Assembly (NCBI GenBank): GCA_030686995.1
Contig: CM060703.1
Location: 113,717,361 to 113,781,360 of the forward strand
Direction of reading: 5' to 3'
Source: Artemisia argyi
Lineage: Eukaryota; Streptophyta; Magnoliopsida; Asterales; Asteraceae
DNA: 64,000 nt
Shown: in pieces, positions 33,860 through 44,125 of the stretch
Position numbering within the stretch: position 1 is the stretch's first letter
Layout: each line of letters begins with the position of its first letter
Position numbers and translations under genes: made by a program
The notes under the pieces: model-generated
The model's database searches: none
What the model was told of the DNA's origin: nothing
The model's input: only the letters and a program-made list of their open reading frames with translations

Positions 33860-34855
33860 GTGCGGGTGTGAAGGAGTGTTTGGCACTAGGTGCTATTTGA
33901 ACAATTAGGTCGTTTAAACAATGTTTGTGATGAATTTGTGTGTTGGTACATTGTGTGATACTATTTGGAACATGTATTAACTAGCAATGATGCAGGTAGA
34001 CAACTTTTGACAAGTTGTCAAATTTTCATGTTTATGAAATTTTCACTAAGTATAGTGAAATTCTCGACCCCCCGGTCAAAGTCCTATGGTATGTGTGTTT
34101 ACATGTCCAATTTTTGCATTGCCTAACCAGAAATGCATTATCTTTTTGATTTTAGGAGTTTTCGAAAAATTTGAAAATCATCTCGCGGGTCAAAATCGCG
34201 GACTGCCAACTTTTTCAGGCCTGGCGGATCTGGCGGCACCCTAGAATGGGTTCCGCCAGTGCATTTTCTGGGCAACCCAGAAATGGCCCAACGGACCGGA
34301 CGGAACCCTCACACGGGCTCCGCCTGTGTATCCTGAAGGTTCCGCCAGATTTCCTGCAGAATTTTTTTTTAGTTTTCAACATTTCAACATCCAATCAACA
34401 AAATACCAGCCTTTTAGATAGAAACCAATTTCCTGCAATTTGTTAAGCACAATAGGGTAGTTCTCATTCCTTATAACTCAAAGAAAACCATTTCCCGCCA
34501 AATTTCAAAAATACCCATAACTACCTCAAGGAACCTTCACACATAAAGGAAGGAACCCTTCCAAAGGTTCCTTGAAATCCATGACACATATCCTTCAACA
34601 AATTTACCAAAACCACTAAGCATTTAGTGCAAATCTTGTCTTCTCACTTCACCATTTTCATTGGATTGACTTCTATGATATGACAACCCACAATTAGTCT
34701 TCCAAATCATTAGGAACCTCTATTTTTGTATGGCCTAACATCAAATCCAAACACTCCTTTCCACACTCCTTCATCACTATAAATTAAACCATCCTAAATA
34801 CTATCAAATCACACCTTCTTCATCACAATTTCTGATCTTTTAAACCATTTTAACC
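33860..34855 (+). other. Spacer between the two accessory ORFs
   Basis: No ORF. It contains a double CGG palindrome module (34216-34353) and, closer to the next ORF, a TATA-like CTATAAATT at 34777-34785, about 70 bp before the ATG. The rest is A/T-rich leader-like sequence. Confidence 0.6.
34216..34353 (+). promoter_or_regulatory. Double CGG palindrome module ahead of accessory ORF 2
   Basis: Two inner palindromes, CTGGCGGCACCC / TAGAAT / GGGTTCCGCCAG and GGACGGAACCC / TCACAC / GGGCTCCGCC, both with 6-nt loops, plus a final GGTTCCGCCAG. CTGCAGAA and a T-run follow, as in the U3 copy. Confidence 0.6.
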
Positions 34856-35769
34856 ATGACTAAGTCAACAATCACCTCTCAACCATCACGACCCATCCGG
34901 AAAACCGCCCGGATAAGTGTCAAACCACTTTGGTCTAACCAATCCATCAACCTAAGCTCCTCATCCTCGGATGAATTCACCTCACCTATCAAAAATGAAC
35001 ATTTTTTAAACCTTGCATCTCCATCTCCATCTCCATCACCCAATGAACCCAATGAGCTCACTCCACCACCAACTAAATCACCCATTGATCCAACTCCACC
35101 AAGTGCTCCAACCCAACCATCCAAAACTCCATCACCATCACCATTACCCAAACTTGAACCTATGGAGTTATTTGGGTCTCCTCCAACATCACCACACCCG
35201 TTTGTCCAAGATCTCAATGATCTTCCACCAAGACAAACAAAACCACCACCTTTTGCAAATGAAACACCAAGGTCAATTCTTGACCAAAATGAGCATTTTA
35301 ACCACAACCAACCACCACAACAAGAATACCACCAACCCAAACCATTGTTGTTTCACCCAATCTGCAATGACATCCATGCTCCTCTTTATGGAGAACCAAA
35401 TTTTGAAAACCATGATCACCCAACTCCACCACATTCTCAAGCCCAAACCTTTGAGTCTTCTTTCCTTCCTATGAGGAAATCCAAAGCATGGTTGAGAATC
35501 ATCTCCATCAAGCAATGGAATTTCAAACCACCTTGCTTGACTCTATACCAAACCCATCCTCCAACCAAGAACCAAAAACCAACCAACCCTCAAACCAAGA
35601 AACCAAAACCAACCCATTTCCACCCACTCATCCCCATGTTTGCTCAAATTGTGAGCAAATGGGTGCAAGCATCAAATTGTTGCTTCACCAATTCCATGAT
35701 AAAACCCGTTTTGCATTCCAACAAATCATAGAACGTTTGGATGCTCTCTCCCACCCAAACAAATCCTAG
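34856..35769 (+). pseudogene. Accessory ORF 2, Pro/Ser-rich protein with CxxC tail
   Basis: Starts at ATG 34856. The first ~200 residues are low-complexity Pro/Ser/Thr with acidic patches (SPSPSPNEP, TPPPTKSP), a disordered, possibly acidic activation-like region. Near 35470 a 1-nt indel shifts frame; the better continuation is EEIQSMVENHLHQAMEFQ, then CSNCEQMGASI (CxxC) and a helical end (FAFQQIIERLDAL), stopping at 35769. I do not recognise the protein. It has its own TATA-like box 70 bp upstream, and with ORF 1 it forms the extra coding capacity of the element. Similar Pro-rich stretches occur in the Sirevirus 1 env-like ORF, so the two ORFs here may be a split counterpart (inference). Confidence 0.5.
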
Positions 35770-36312
35770 ACAACATTTGGAGGCCTTTTGCCCCATTTAG
35801 GAAATTAGGATTTGATTTTCTTTTATTTTCTTGGTTATTTTTAGTTTTTCTTTTAGAAGTAGAAGAATCTTTCCCATTTCTTGTCTTTGACTTTTAAAAG
35901 TCAAATTTTACTTGGAATGATATTTCTTTCTACTTACTTACTTGCGTTGTTGGTTGATCTTTTTTGTGTTGTCATTGTGGTTGCATTATGTGTGGTAACT
36001 ACAAACTTGACTATATATATCACCAACTAACCAATTTTTTTGTAGGATCAAAATCCATGTTTCCCATCTTGTCACTCCTTTTAGGGGGAGTAACAACCAA
36101 CGGGGAGCACGTGCATGATTCCGCTTCGCTACTCTATTTTTTTGTTTCGACAAAAAGGGGGAGAAATATATTAAATCTTTAAAACTTAATATGATTTTCA
36201 TCACTTAAGTAAAACAAGTTTAATATAATTTTTTTTAAGTCTTAAACACTAAGATTTTGTGAGTTACTTAAAAACAAAGTTTATGTTTTGTCATCAACAA
36301 AAAGGGGGAGAT
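35770..36312 (+). other. Polypurine tract region of Sirevirus 2
   Basis: Non-coding, with three GGGGGAG tracts near 36084, 36157 and 36304. Two are immediately preceded by hairpins: TTTTTGT / TTCG / ACAAAAA (36139-36156), and TTTTGT / CATCA / ACAAAA (36286-36302). The last tract touches the 3' LTR and is the expected plus-strand primer. Multiple polypurine tracts are described for Sireviruses; the paired hairpins are what I see here. Confidence 0.75.
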
Positions 36313-37408
36313 TGTTAATACAAATATCGCCTAAAAACGTTATTTATATTTTACGATCTTTGCTAAGTTTTGTTAAACGACAAAATGTAAACTTTAGTTT
36401 CTAAGTAAAACATAATCTTAGTTTTAAAGACTTGCATAAACTAGATTTTTGCTACATTTTACATTTCATAAAACACAACACTTTTTATTTCTTAAAATAG
36501 AAATGTCACATCATATTTATGGCAAGTTTTGTCAATATACATTTATTGAAAGAAAGTGTGTTTGACTAACCATATGTTTGCTTGCAAGTTTTGTGTTTGA
36601 CTAGGTATAATGAGATGTGACATTATTCGGTTTGCAAGATTTATTGCAAAACCAACTGCAAGCCTGACGGAACCCTGGGGGTACACGGGCGGAACCCATC
36701 TGAGGGTTCCGCCGTATCCGCCAGGCCTGCAGAAGGTTTTGCTATAAATACTAAGCCACAAGTTTGATTTTTGGCTTATCACTCAACATCATATTTTCAC
36801 ACATTCATTCATTCTTTCATCAAACCGTTTAACATCTCATATGTGAAGTTTCTTTTTGTAGCAAAGAGATTCACGAGTTCATAAAAAGTTACAAGTATTC
36901 AACACAACGTTGCAAGACTTGTTAGCTTAGCATTGTGTAGACTTGTGTAGCTTACACTTCATTTGATTGTGTATTTTCAGTAGTGATCGGTTAGTATTTT
37001 AGTCCTCAAAATACAAAGTGTGACGGGAGTTGTTGTACCCTTGTAAAAGAACTAACGGGAGTGGTTGTACCCTTGTAAAAGAACTCGAAGTCTAGCTTAG
37101 TATCGGTAAACGTGTATAAGCGACGTGTAAGGTTTTCTCCGCCGGTGAAAGGAGCTTGTTGACTAGTGAAAGAAACTCTCGAGTTGGATACACGGGGCGT
37201 GGACGTAGGGCAAGGAAAAAGAGTCCTTGTAGCCGAACCACGATAAATACTCGTGTTGTGGTTTGATCGTTTCTTTCATTTACTTGCATGTTATATATTG
37301 TGTTTGTGTCTATATATCTTTGATCAAACGGAAAGTTTCAAAGCTAATTAAACAAGTTAAAAAGATTTTAAACGGTAAACTATTCAACCCCCCTTCTAGT
37401 TTTCCACA
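36313..37408 (+). repeat. 3' LTR of Sirevirus 2
   Basis: 1096 bp, same length and ends as 25808-26903. Palindrome module near 36660-36730, TATAAATA at 36743-36750, TCTTT duplication at 37409-37413. Confidence 0.9.
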
Positions 37409-37413
37409 TCTTT

Positions 37414-37468
37414 GTTTGAGAAACAAATACCCAAAATTGTTTTTATCAAACATGTTTAATTTCTAACA
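37414..37468 (+). repeat. 3' LTR of Sirevirus 1, second part
   Basis: The 55 bp between the TCTTT copy and the CTAACA end. What follows (ATGATCCATG on plus) is the reverse complement of a Copia pol segment, which fixes the LTR end at 37468. Confidence 0.65.
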
Positions 37469-38090
37469 ATGATCCATGATTCAAGTTTCATAGTTTTGTT
37501 TATCTTATTAGATACTATATTTGACCCAAGACAAAGGTTGCAACTTACATTTTAATCTTACATTCATAATGTCCATTTATTAACATTTCTAATGATACTA
37601 TTAAGCGAATGACTTTTGAATTAATTATTCTTGACAATTTTTCTATTTAAAAATTTATCTTCCTTGTCATTATCTTAGCATTCTTGTTATTTCGTTATTT
37701 GACATTAGACTCTGACATAATCTATCAAAAATGAAGTCTAAGAGTGGACACTTGTAGAATGTTTCGTTTCAACTAATCTTTGACCTTTTAGATTTCTTTG
37801 TTTAAAACAATATTTACCATTTTGAGAAAATCCAAGATTTACACCTTCATAAGATTTTGAATCAAAATTTAGATGAACAATTCTTGGTGCTTAGTATATG
37901 ACTTTTTAATTCTTCTTTTATTAATGAAGATAGAGACTTGATTTGAAAATTTTGTTTTAGTATTACAAGACATATGATTCAAACTTTTGTGGAGTATTTT
38001 GTTTGTCCTATTTGCAAGCGTCACAAAAGTGTTTGTCATCTTATCACTTATGAGATTCTTAGTTGGTTCACTTGTAGACAAGTATTAAGT
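37469..38090 (-). pseudogene. Copia integrase and early RT remnants (Sirevirus 3)
   Basis: Reading the minus strand with frame changes, I find HFCDACK near 38025 (integrase zinc finger), KSYEGVNLGFSQNGKY near 37850 (counterpart of KSYEGVFLGYS in Sirevirus 2), and INKTMKLESWII at 37469-37510 (counterpart of INEAIKDESWVI). Order and spacing match pol with an internal deletion that removes the integrase core. Every frame is broken. Confidence 0.65.
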
Positions 38091-38559
38091 TAGCCTTACA
38101 CAAGTGTTTATTCTCAAGAGTCTAATTGAAATGAAGCACCTTATATCTCCCATATGTTGTGGTGCGGAAAACCATTGACCCAAAAGGATTCAATACTCAA
38201 TAAATACTTTGAAGACAAACTACTCAAGAAGTTGATGACAAATAATGAAATATAAAGTAAAGTAACATGCTAGAGACAATATCAATGTAGATGAAAGAGA
38301 TTGTACCTTATGAGTCTCTTAGAGTAGCAACCATGGATGACAAAACATCAAACATCCTAACTTGTAGAAAAGCTTGAATACTCGAGTTCTCATGAATCCA
38401 AGATGGTTAGTCAAACATTATAAATGGTACATGACAAGAAGACGACTAGATGTAAAAGAGCTTTTTAGAAATTCTTTTGACTTTTCATCACATTCATCGA
38501 AGAATAATATTGAATCTATATTTCTCTTTTAGGCTTCACAAACGTTATTCGTTTTGACT
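38091..38559. other. Unassigned segment inside Sirevirus 3
   Basis: A/T-rich, no recognisable motif on either strand. It lies between gag and integrase remnants where protease would be expected, so it is probably decayed element DNA or a small later insertion. Confidence 0.4.
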
Positions 38560-39487
38560 TTCTTGTTGATGATGCATATGAGTTAAATCCTAACCCGGTT
38601 TTATCTTTAAATTACTTTTGACTTTTTAATAGTTTTTCAAGAGATTTTGAGTTCTCTTTAAATCTAGCTTATATTTTTCTCTTATCATTTTGTATTTTAA
38701 TTTCATGTTTGTGGTCTTGACATATTTTTTTATTAAAGATCAATCTCAATATTACTCTCAAGTCTAGACATTTCATCTTCTAAAGTTGTCTCTTTCTTAA
38801 AGTTGTTTTTAAAAGAACTTGAGGATTCATTTTTCGAAATATTGCAAAAATATTCAAACTTATTTTCAATTTTTGAAAATTCTAAGATGAATGTGTCATA
38901 GCAAAAGTGTCCGGTTTCAAATTGTACCTTACTTGCGGTTTTACCAATTTGACAATCACCAATCAGATAGTCATTATCCTCTCCGTCCTCGTCGCTCCAT
39001 GATTTGTAACCTAGTCCTCTTTGGGTATGACACATGTTTTCTTCATCACTAGTACCTTCATTTAAACCGTTAGAACTCGTAGTACTAATAGTTATTAAAT
39101 ATTTCTCCATTTCATTCTCTAAAATGACTAGTTCATTTGAAGAGTCATATTCTTTTTGATGAAAGTTTAGGATTCTTTTCCAAATGTCATTTGATGTTTT
39201 ACATAAAAATACCCTTCCCTTTCATATTCAACTCTAGGTAAGACATTATACATTAAAATTTTAGCTTTAAAGTTTTTGCCAAATTTTATCTTAAGGTTGT
39301 TTTCAAAATTTGTTCTTGTTTGTTGAATATCACCTATTGAAATTATATGCCAAAGATCTTGATCTATTGATTTCACATAATTTTCAAAATTAATTTTCCA
39401 TTCAAGAAAATTTTCTTTATCAAATAGCAGAGGTTTTTGCTTTGAAAGACCTTCTTTGATATTTTCAAAATCCATGGATCGATCCAA
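38560..39487 (-). pseudogene. Copia gag remnant (Sirevirus 3)
   Basis: Starts with MDFENIKEG preceded by MDRS (39487), matching Sirevirus 2 gag. The core NFLEWKINFENYVKS is present, then a frameshift and deletion near 39165 joins to the acidic region and a helical segment (38733-39110). KTGLGF near 38610 matches the gag tail of Sirevirus 2. The zinc knuckle region is lost. Confidence 0.7.
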
Positions 39488-39527
39488 GTTTTAAAATATA
39501 ATCTATTTTATAATCTTGAGTTACGTA

Positions 39528-39541
39528 GCTCTTGATGCCAA
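39528..39541 (-). other. Primer binding site, Sirevirus 3
   Basis: TTGGCATCAAGAGC on the minus strand, one base from the LTR end; same sequence as Sirevirus 2. Confidence 0.7.
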
Positions 39542-39542
39542 T

Positions 39543-40826
39543 TGTGGAAAACTAGAAGGGGGTTGAATAGTTTACCGCTTTTTGGTTTGACTATCTTTAA
39601 ACCTTTTACATGTAATCAATGATCAAGACTAGTAAACAATAAATAATATCCAAGTTTAAAGTAAGAAACGATCAAACCACAACACGGATGTTTATAGTGG
39701 TTCAACTACAAGGACTCTTTTTCCTTGCCCTACTGCACTCCTCGAGTATCCAACTTAAGAGTTTCCTTCACTAGTCAACAAGTTCCTTTCACCGGCGGAG
39801 AAAGCCTTACAATCGTCACTTACACTTTATCCGATACAAAGCTAAATACCGGGTCCTAGCTCAAGGTAGAACCACCCTAACGTCGCCTATCCACTATTTC
39901 TGACACTAAGCTAGATGTCGAGTTCTTTTACAAAGGTACAACCACTCCTATCACTTGATGTATTTTGAGGACTAAAATACTAACCGATCACTACTAGACA
40001 AGATAAAAATGAATTATAAACTCTAAGAGTTTACACAATACATAGCTAACAAGTCTTGCAACTAATTGTTGAAACTTGTAACTTCTTGAATGAACTTGTG
40101 AACTTCTTTGCTACAAAAGATGATCACACAAATGAGATGTTATTTGGTTAGATGAAACAGATGAGAGTGTTTATGCAAAGTGTATCTTAAAGTGATAAAG
40201 AATTTCTTGGATGTGGCTTGCTATTTATAGGGAAAACCAAACAGCTATGCCATGGATCAGGCGGATCCAAATCCAGGGATCCGCCCTTGTATCCCCAGGG
40301 TTCCGACAAAGCTGACAGACAACCTTCCAAGAAATCTTTCCATATCTATGACAAGTATAATCGAACGCACATAAATTCAACTTGTAATATATGTAGAGTG
40401 ATGATCTAACCAAGATATGCATGTGATCTTACAAGGTCAATCTTGATAAGACATGTATGATGCAATGCATAATGCAAATGTATATTTTCTAATTTAGACA
40501 TTTACTAATAAGAAAGTGAACTTGTAAAAGACTTGCAGTAACATAAAAAAGATGTTTGTGTGATGTGTTAAATGTCTAATTGAGTTACTAGAGAAGTTTC
40601 AAAACTTATAACTTAATTAGACACATGATTTAGTAAAACTTACTAAATATGTTTTGACACTCATTATGCTATATGAAATGTTTTCTTAAAAATAAAGTTT
40701 CTATATATGTGAGACTCATACTATAATTATGCTTTGCTATAAAATAACGTTTATACTTTGTCGACAATAAAACTAGCAAAGATCGTAAAATATAAATAAC
40801 GTTTTTAGACGATATTTGTATTAACA
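39543..40826 (-). repeat. 5' LTR of Sirevirus 3
   Basis: 1284 bp, TGTTAATAC...CCACA on the minus strand, homologous to the Sirevirus 2 LTRs. A TATA box (minus, CTATAAATAG, about 40221-40230) lies downstream of the palindrome GGCGGATCC ... GGATCCGCC at about 40260-40287. The palindrome differs from that of Sirevirus 2 on both arms in a way that keeps pairing. Confidence 0.8.
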
Positions 40827-41689
40827 CCTAAGTTATGGCCTGTGAGTTTTGGACCCTTAGATTTGCACCTTAGAAGGTTTAGGAATAACTTTGGAAGGTT
40901 TTGCCTTAGGTTTCTCCCCTTTAGAGCTTTATTATGACTGGTGAGGATCTGGTAGATATATGATCAGACGTTGGTTTTCTTGCTTCCGTTTTACTCTGAT
41001 TTATGCCTTTGCTTTTCATTAAGCTCTTACAAGATCAATCATTTCGGAGACTTAGAAGACTTATCAGGATTCGCGAAATGTGACTTCGTAGTGTGCCTCA
41101 TAGGTTCTTTCTCTGAAGTTATCCTTTTGAACTTCGATTCTTGATTCGTTTGACATTCGTTTAAATGCCTTCCATTCGTTTAGAGATTCATGTATATATG
41201 AATCCTATGCGTTCGACACATTCTATGACTTCTCTTTGCTTTTAATTCTTTCTTCATTGTTGATTTGACCTTACCTATTCTACCCCAATGATTGTTTTGT
41301 GACTTTTTATCGTGTATATTCGATTTGTCCGATGCGTTCTGGAGATATTTATAGATGATTTCGTGTTGCTAATTTTTTTACGTTGGAGATGTTCGATTCG
41401 ATATTATTCTGGATATGGATTTGTTAACTAAGCATCGAGATGCTAATAACGGTCATGTTATAATATTTATCTTTGTCGATTTGTGAAACACAAAATTTTG
41501 CACCATGGTTCCTAACCTGACAATCGATTTTGATCACCTTTATTTTGAAAACTCGTACATTAATTCCTCACGGTTATGAAGATAGTTCGTTTGATGGAAC
41601 TCACCTCGAAAATTATTCGGATTGCTTGGAATGTTAGCCGTGTATTCTTGATGTTTTCTATTTTATTCGAGGGAGGAATGATAATAGCA
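40827..41689. other. Decayed DNA with no assignable gene
   Basis: No motif-bearing ORF. The minus strand near 40830-40930 encodes a Lys/Pro-rich stretch (KPKAKPSKVIPKPSKV) that could be part of an old retroelement ORF, but it is too short to assign. Confidence 0.4.
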
Positions 41690-42548
41690 TGAAGTTGTGG
41701 ATTGATTTCTGGAAGCTAAATCTGTCACATACTTATGCCAATCTGGACCAAGACAACTTATAAACTTTTTATTGACGGCAATCTTAGGTAACTTGATGTT
41801 GTGTCTGTCCAGATCATTGATTATGTTAGTGAAGTGGTGGTAGTAAGACTCAAGTGTCTACCCAGGTTCAATCATGAACATTGTATATTCCATGTAAAGT
41901 TTAGATTCCATATCCTCTTAATTTAGTTCAATGCCTTCCATTAAGAGATGAACATGTTCCTACATAGCCTTAGCTTTTTTCTGAGCATCAACGCGTCGAA
42001 AGATCAGATTCGGTATTCCTTGAAGAACATAGATCATAGCATATTCCTCTGCTACACAATGAAGTATTTGTCCAGCAGAAAGTTGAGACTCAGGGACTAG
42101 AGTCACAGATTCTGGTCTTGGAGGATTAACAGTATCATCTCCGGTAATTGTTTGAGTTGGCCATTGAAATGGACTTTCAAGGATAACCTTTCTCATGTAT
42201 TTTCCATGGGGTTTCTTGAGTTCAATAAACCTTAGGAATCGACTTGCCCATTGAACACAATTTCCTGGTGTTAGCATAAGGGGTTGTATCAAGTGATCCT
42301 GCTTCATGACATGATTGCTGAGTAGTGATAACTTCACACATTTGGTCAAACCAATGAGGCTGTTTTGGAGGAGGATTGATTTGTTGCATGGGTTGTTGTT
42401 GCATTAGGTATGGAGGTTGGTGAGGTATGATTTGATGTTGTTGCATTATGAGATGTTGTTTAGGAAACGGTTGTTGCTGATGATAAGGGTGTTGTTGATG
42501 ATACGGTCGTTGTTGTTGATAAAAGTTATAGTACGGTGGTTGAGACAT
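41690..42548 (-). pseudogene. Copia gag remnant of a different lineage
   Basis: From ATG 42548: a Gln/Pro/His-rich leader (MSQPPYYNFYQQQRPYHQQ), then after a frameshift near 42250 the Copia gag signature LTPGNCVQWASRFLRFIEL, followed by IPNLIFRRVDAQKKAKAM, and further along MEYTMFMIEPG and LESYYHHFTNIINDL, interrupted by stops. Gag proteins with LTPGNYVQW-type cores are common in Asteraceae Copia elements as I recall. Neither pol nor LTRs are recognisable. It is older than its neighbours. Confidence 0.65.
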
Positions 42549-42639
42549 TCTTAGTTCTTGTGTTATAATGGATCTTATAGACTAATGAAAAGTGTGTTTG
42601 TATAGTTTTGGTGTAGGTTTAGATTAGGTTACTTTTCAC

Positions 42640-43030
42640 TTCTTCAAATTTCGACAATTTGTGAATCCAACAGAAGGTAATTCTGACAGAATGCAATTCC
42701 AACAAGATGCAATTTCGACAGAACTTCAAATCCGACAAGTATTAATTTCGACAGAACTTCAAATCCGACAGAAGGAAATTCCGATAGAAATTGAAATCCG
42801 ACAGAAATGAATTTCGATAAAACCTCACAAACTTATACAAGTCAGGAGATGTTCCAAAGGTCGAAGTAAAATAACAAGCGTATACAAGCAAGGAAGTTAC
42901 TGAGTTGCAATTCCGATAATCGTTGACGAAATCTGACAATCCCTAATTCCAATTCCGATTAACCCTAGTTTCAATTTCGACAAACCCTAATTGAATTCCG
43001 ACAAACCCTCCTATGTGAATTCTGACAAAT
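42640..43030 (-). repeat. Array of CCGACAGAA-type units
   Basis: About fifteen degenerate copies of AATTCCGACAGAA at 15-30 bp intervals, densest at 42668-42815 and again near 42910-43030. On the minus strand it encodes repeats such as KFCRN, but in changing frames, so it is better read as a non-coding array upstream of the gag remnant. Confidence 0.6.
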
Positions 43031-43326
43031 GAGTTGTCTTAAGAAAAACGACTTTTTAAATGAGAAAAAACAATTTGCATGGAAACCCACTTTATCAAAA
43101 ACGTTATAAATGTTAAAAAATAGTAATAAAGGTGAGAACTTTAACGTTTTTAACAACTATAGGAGAAGTAACGAATCAAAACTAGATGATTTACTACAAA
43201 ATACAAAACTTTAGGTGAAAAGATCTAAACTTTATGATTCAAGAACTAACTTCTAAACACTATACATCTCTTAACACTTTACAAGTGAAAAGAAAAGTGC
43301 AATAAAGAAGATTGTTTTCACAATCT

Positions 43327-43371
43327 AAACAAAAACAAAAACAAAAACAAAAACAAAAACAAAAACAAACA
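43327..43371 (+). repeat. (CAAAAA)n microsatellite
   Basis: Six to seven CAAAAA units followed by an A-rich run. Confidence 0.85.
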
Positions 43372-43957
43372 AAAAAAGAAAAAAAAAAACACACACTTTT
43401 GAACCAAAACAAACACGCAAATCACTAATCTTTAGGCGAATGATACCACTTATTAGGTCACCATGTTGTAAACACAAGTATTGATTTAATAGAAAAGAGA
43501 GAGAAGTAAATATTGGATGATTTAATAGTCATGTGCCTATGTTGCCATCTATGTTGAAGTCTAAAGGTCCCCAAGTGTCTACATCTAATCCTTATGATGT
43601 TTTAATAACTGAAGAAGATGGTGATGATGATGAGTGTGTTAATAACAGGTTTAATGAATCCGCCAATTTATTTCCTTACGTTGATAAAGGTGGAAGTTCT
43701 TCTTTCACGGATGCTGCTGGTTAGCTTGTTTTGGTTTGTTTCTTGTTCTAGGTTCATTTTGATTCTAGATTTGTTAAGAGCTTTTGGCATGTCATAAGCT
43801 CTAGGTTAGTTGTCTATCAAGCTGTGTTAGCTTGAGATTAATGTGGTATTTCAGCCACATTCCATTTGTACTCAAACGTTTTGGTTTTAATTTATTTACC
43901 AGGGTGCAGGATTACTCCCCTTCACCCAAAAAAATATGCAAGAGTCTCCTTTAAAAT
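43372..43957. other. Old retroelement-like DNA with a short ORF fragment
   Basis: A 63-codon plus-strand ORF (43533-43724) includes VSTSNPYDVLITEEDGDDD, which resembles linker segments of plant LINE ORF1/ORF2 proteins from memory. Nothing else supports a gene. The rest is A/T-rich. Confidence 0.3.
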
Positions 43958-44125
43958 ATGGGTTTTTGCATATATATATATCCTTCCGAAAATGCATAAT
44001 TGCATATATATCCAAAGCATGCATAAAAACCATTGTATTATGTGTATAAAAAAATTGTACGAAGGATATATATGCAATTATTCACTTTGGGAGAGATATA
44101 TATGCAATTTTGCCAAATATGGGGG
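43958..44125. repeat. Small foldback with GCATATATATCC arms
   Basis: The left side carries TTGCATATATAT...CC twice and the right side carries the reverse complement twice, with a central spacer of about 40 bp, so the segment can fold into a double hairpin. It could be a MITE-like element; I see no convincing target duplication. Confidence 0.45.

Larger units (their letters stand above)
25808..37408 (+). mobile_element. Sirevirus 2: full-structure Copia element with two accessory ORFs
   Basis: 11,601 bp with two 1096-bp LTRs, a 5-bp target duplication, primer binding site, gag, pol in Copia order (protease, integrase, RT, RNase H), two downstream ORFs and repeated polypurine tracts. LTRs differ by roughly 3% by eye. 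Coding regions carry one or more frameshifts and several nonsense codons, so it is not autonomous now. Length, extra ORFs, CGG palindromes and multiple polypurine tracts all fit the Sirevirus (Maximus/SIRE) lineage. Confidence 0.9.
10067..37468 (+). mobile_element. Sirevirus 1: 3' half of a Copia element with env-like ORF (nested)
   Basis: Pieces 10067-13897, 19748-25807 and 37414-37468 join into one plus-strand element once the two nested insertions are removed. Order: RNase H C-terminus, purine tract, intron-like spacer, env-like ORF, multiple polypurine tracts, 3' LTR (25178-25807 + 37414-37468, 685 bp). The 5' LTR, gag, protease, integrase and most of RT are missing. A downstream env-like ORF and repeated GGGGGAG tracts are Sirevirus hallmarks. 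The right boundary at 37468 abuts minus-strand Sirevirus 3 pol, so the element inserted into that one. Confidence 0.8.
37469..40826 (-). mobile_element. Sirevirus 3: shredded 5' half on the minus strand
   Basis: Minus-strand relative of Sirevirus 2: 5' LTR (39543-40826), primer binding site, gag and integrase/RT fragments with internal deletions. Its pol is cut at 37469 exactly at the end of the Sirevirus 1 LTR, so it was the landing site of Sirevirus 1. The other half is outside or deleted. Confidence 0.75.

Noticed and set aside
42742..43156. Minus-strand peptides with repeated CRN units
   Set aside because: They arise from a short DNA repeat read in more than one frame, with no start context and no homologue I know.
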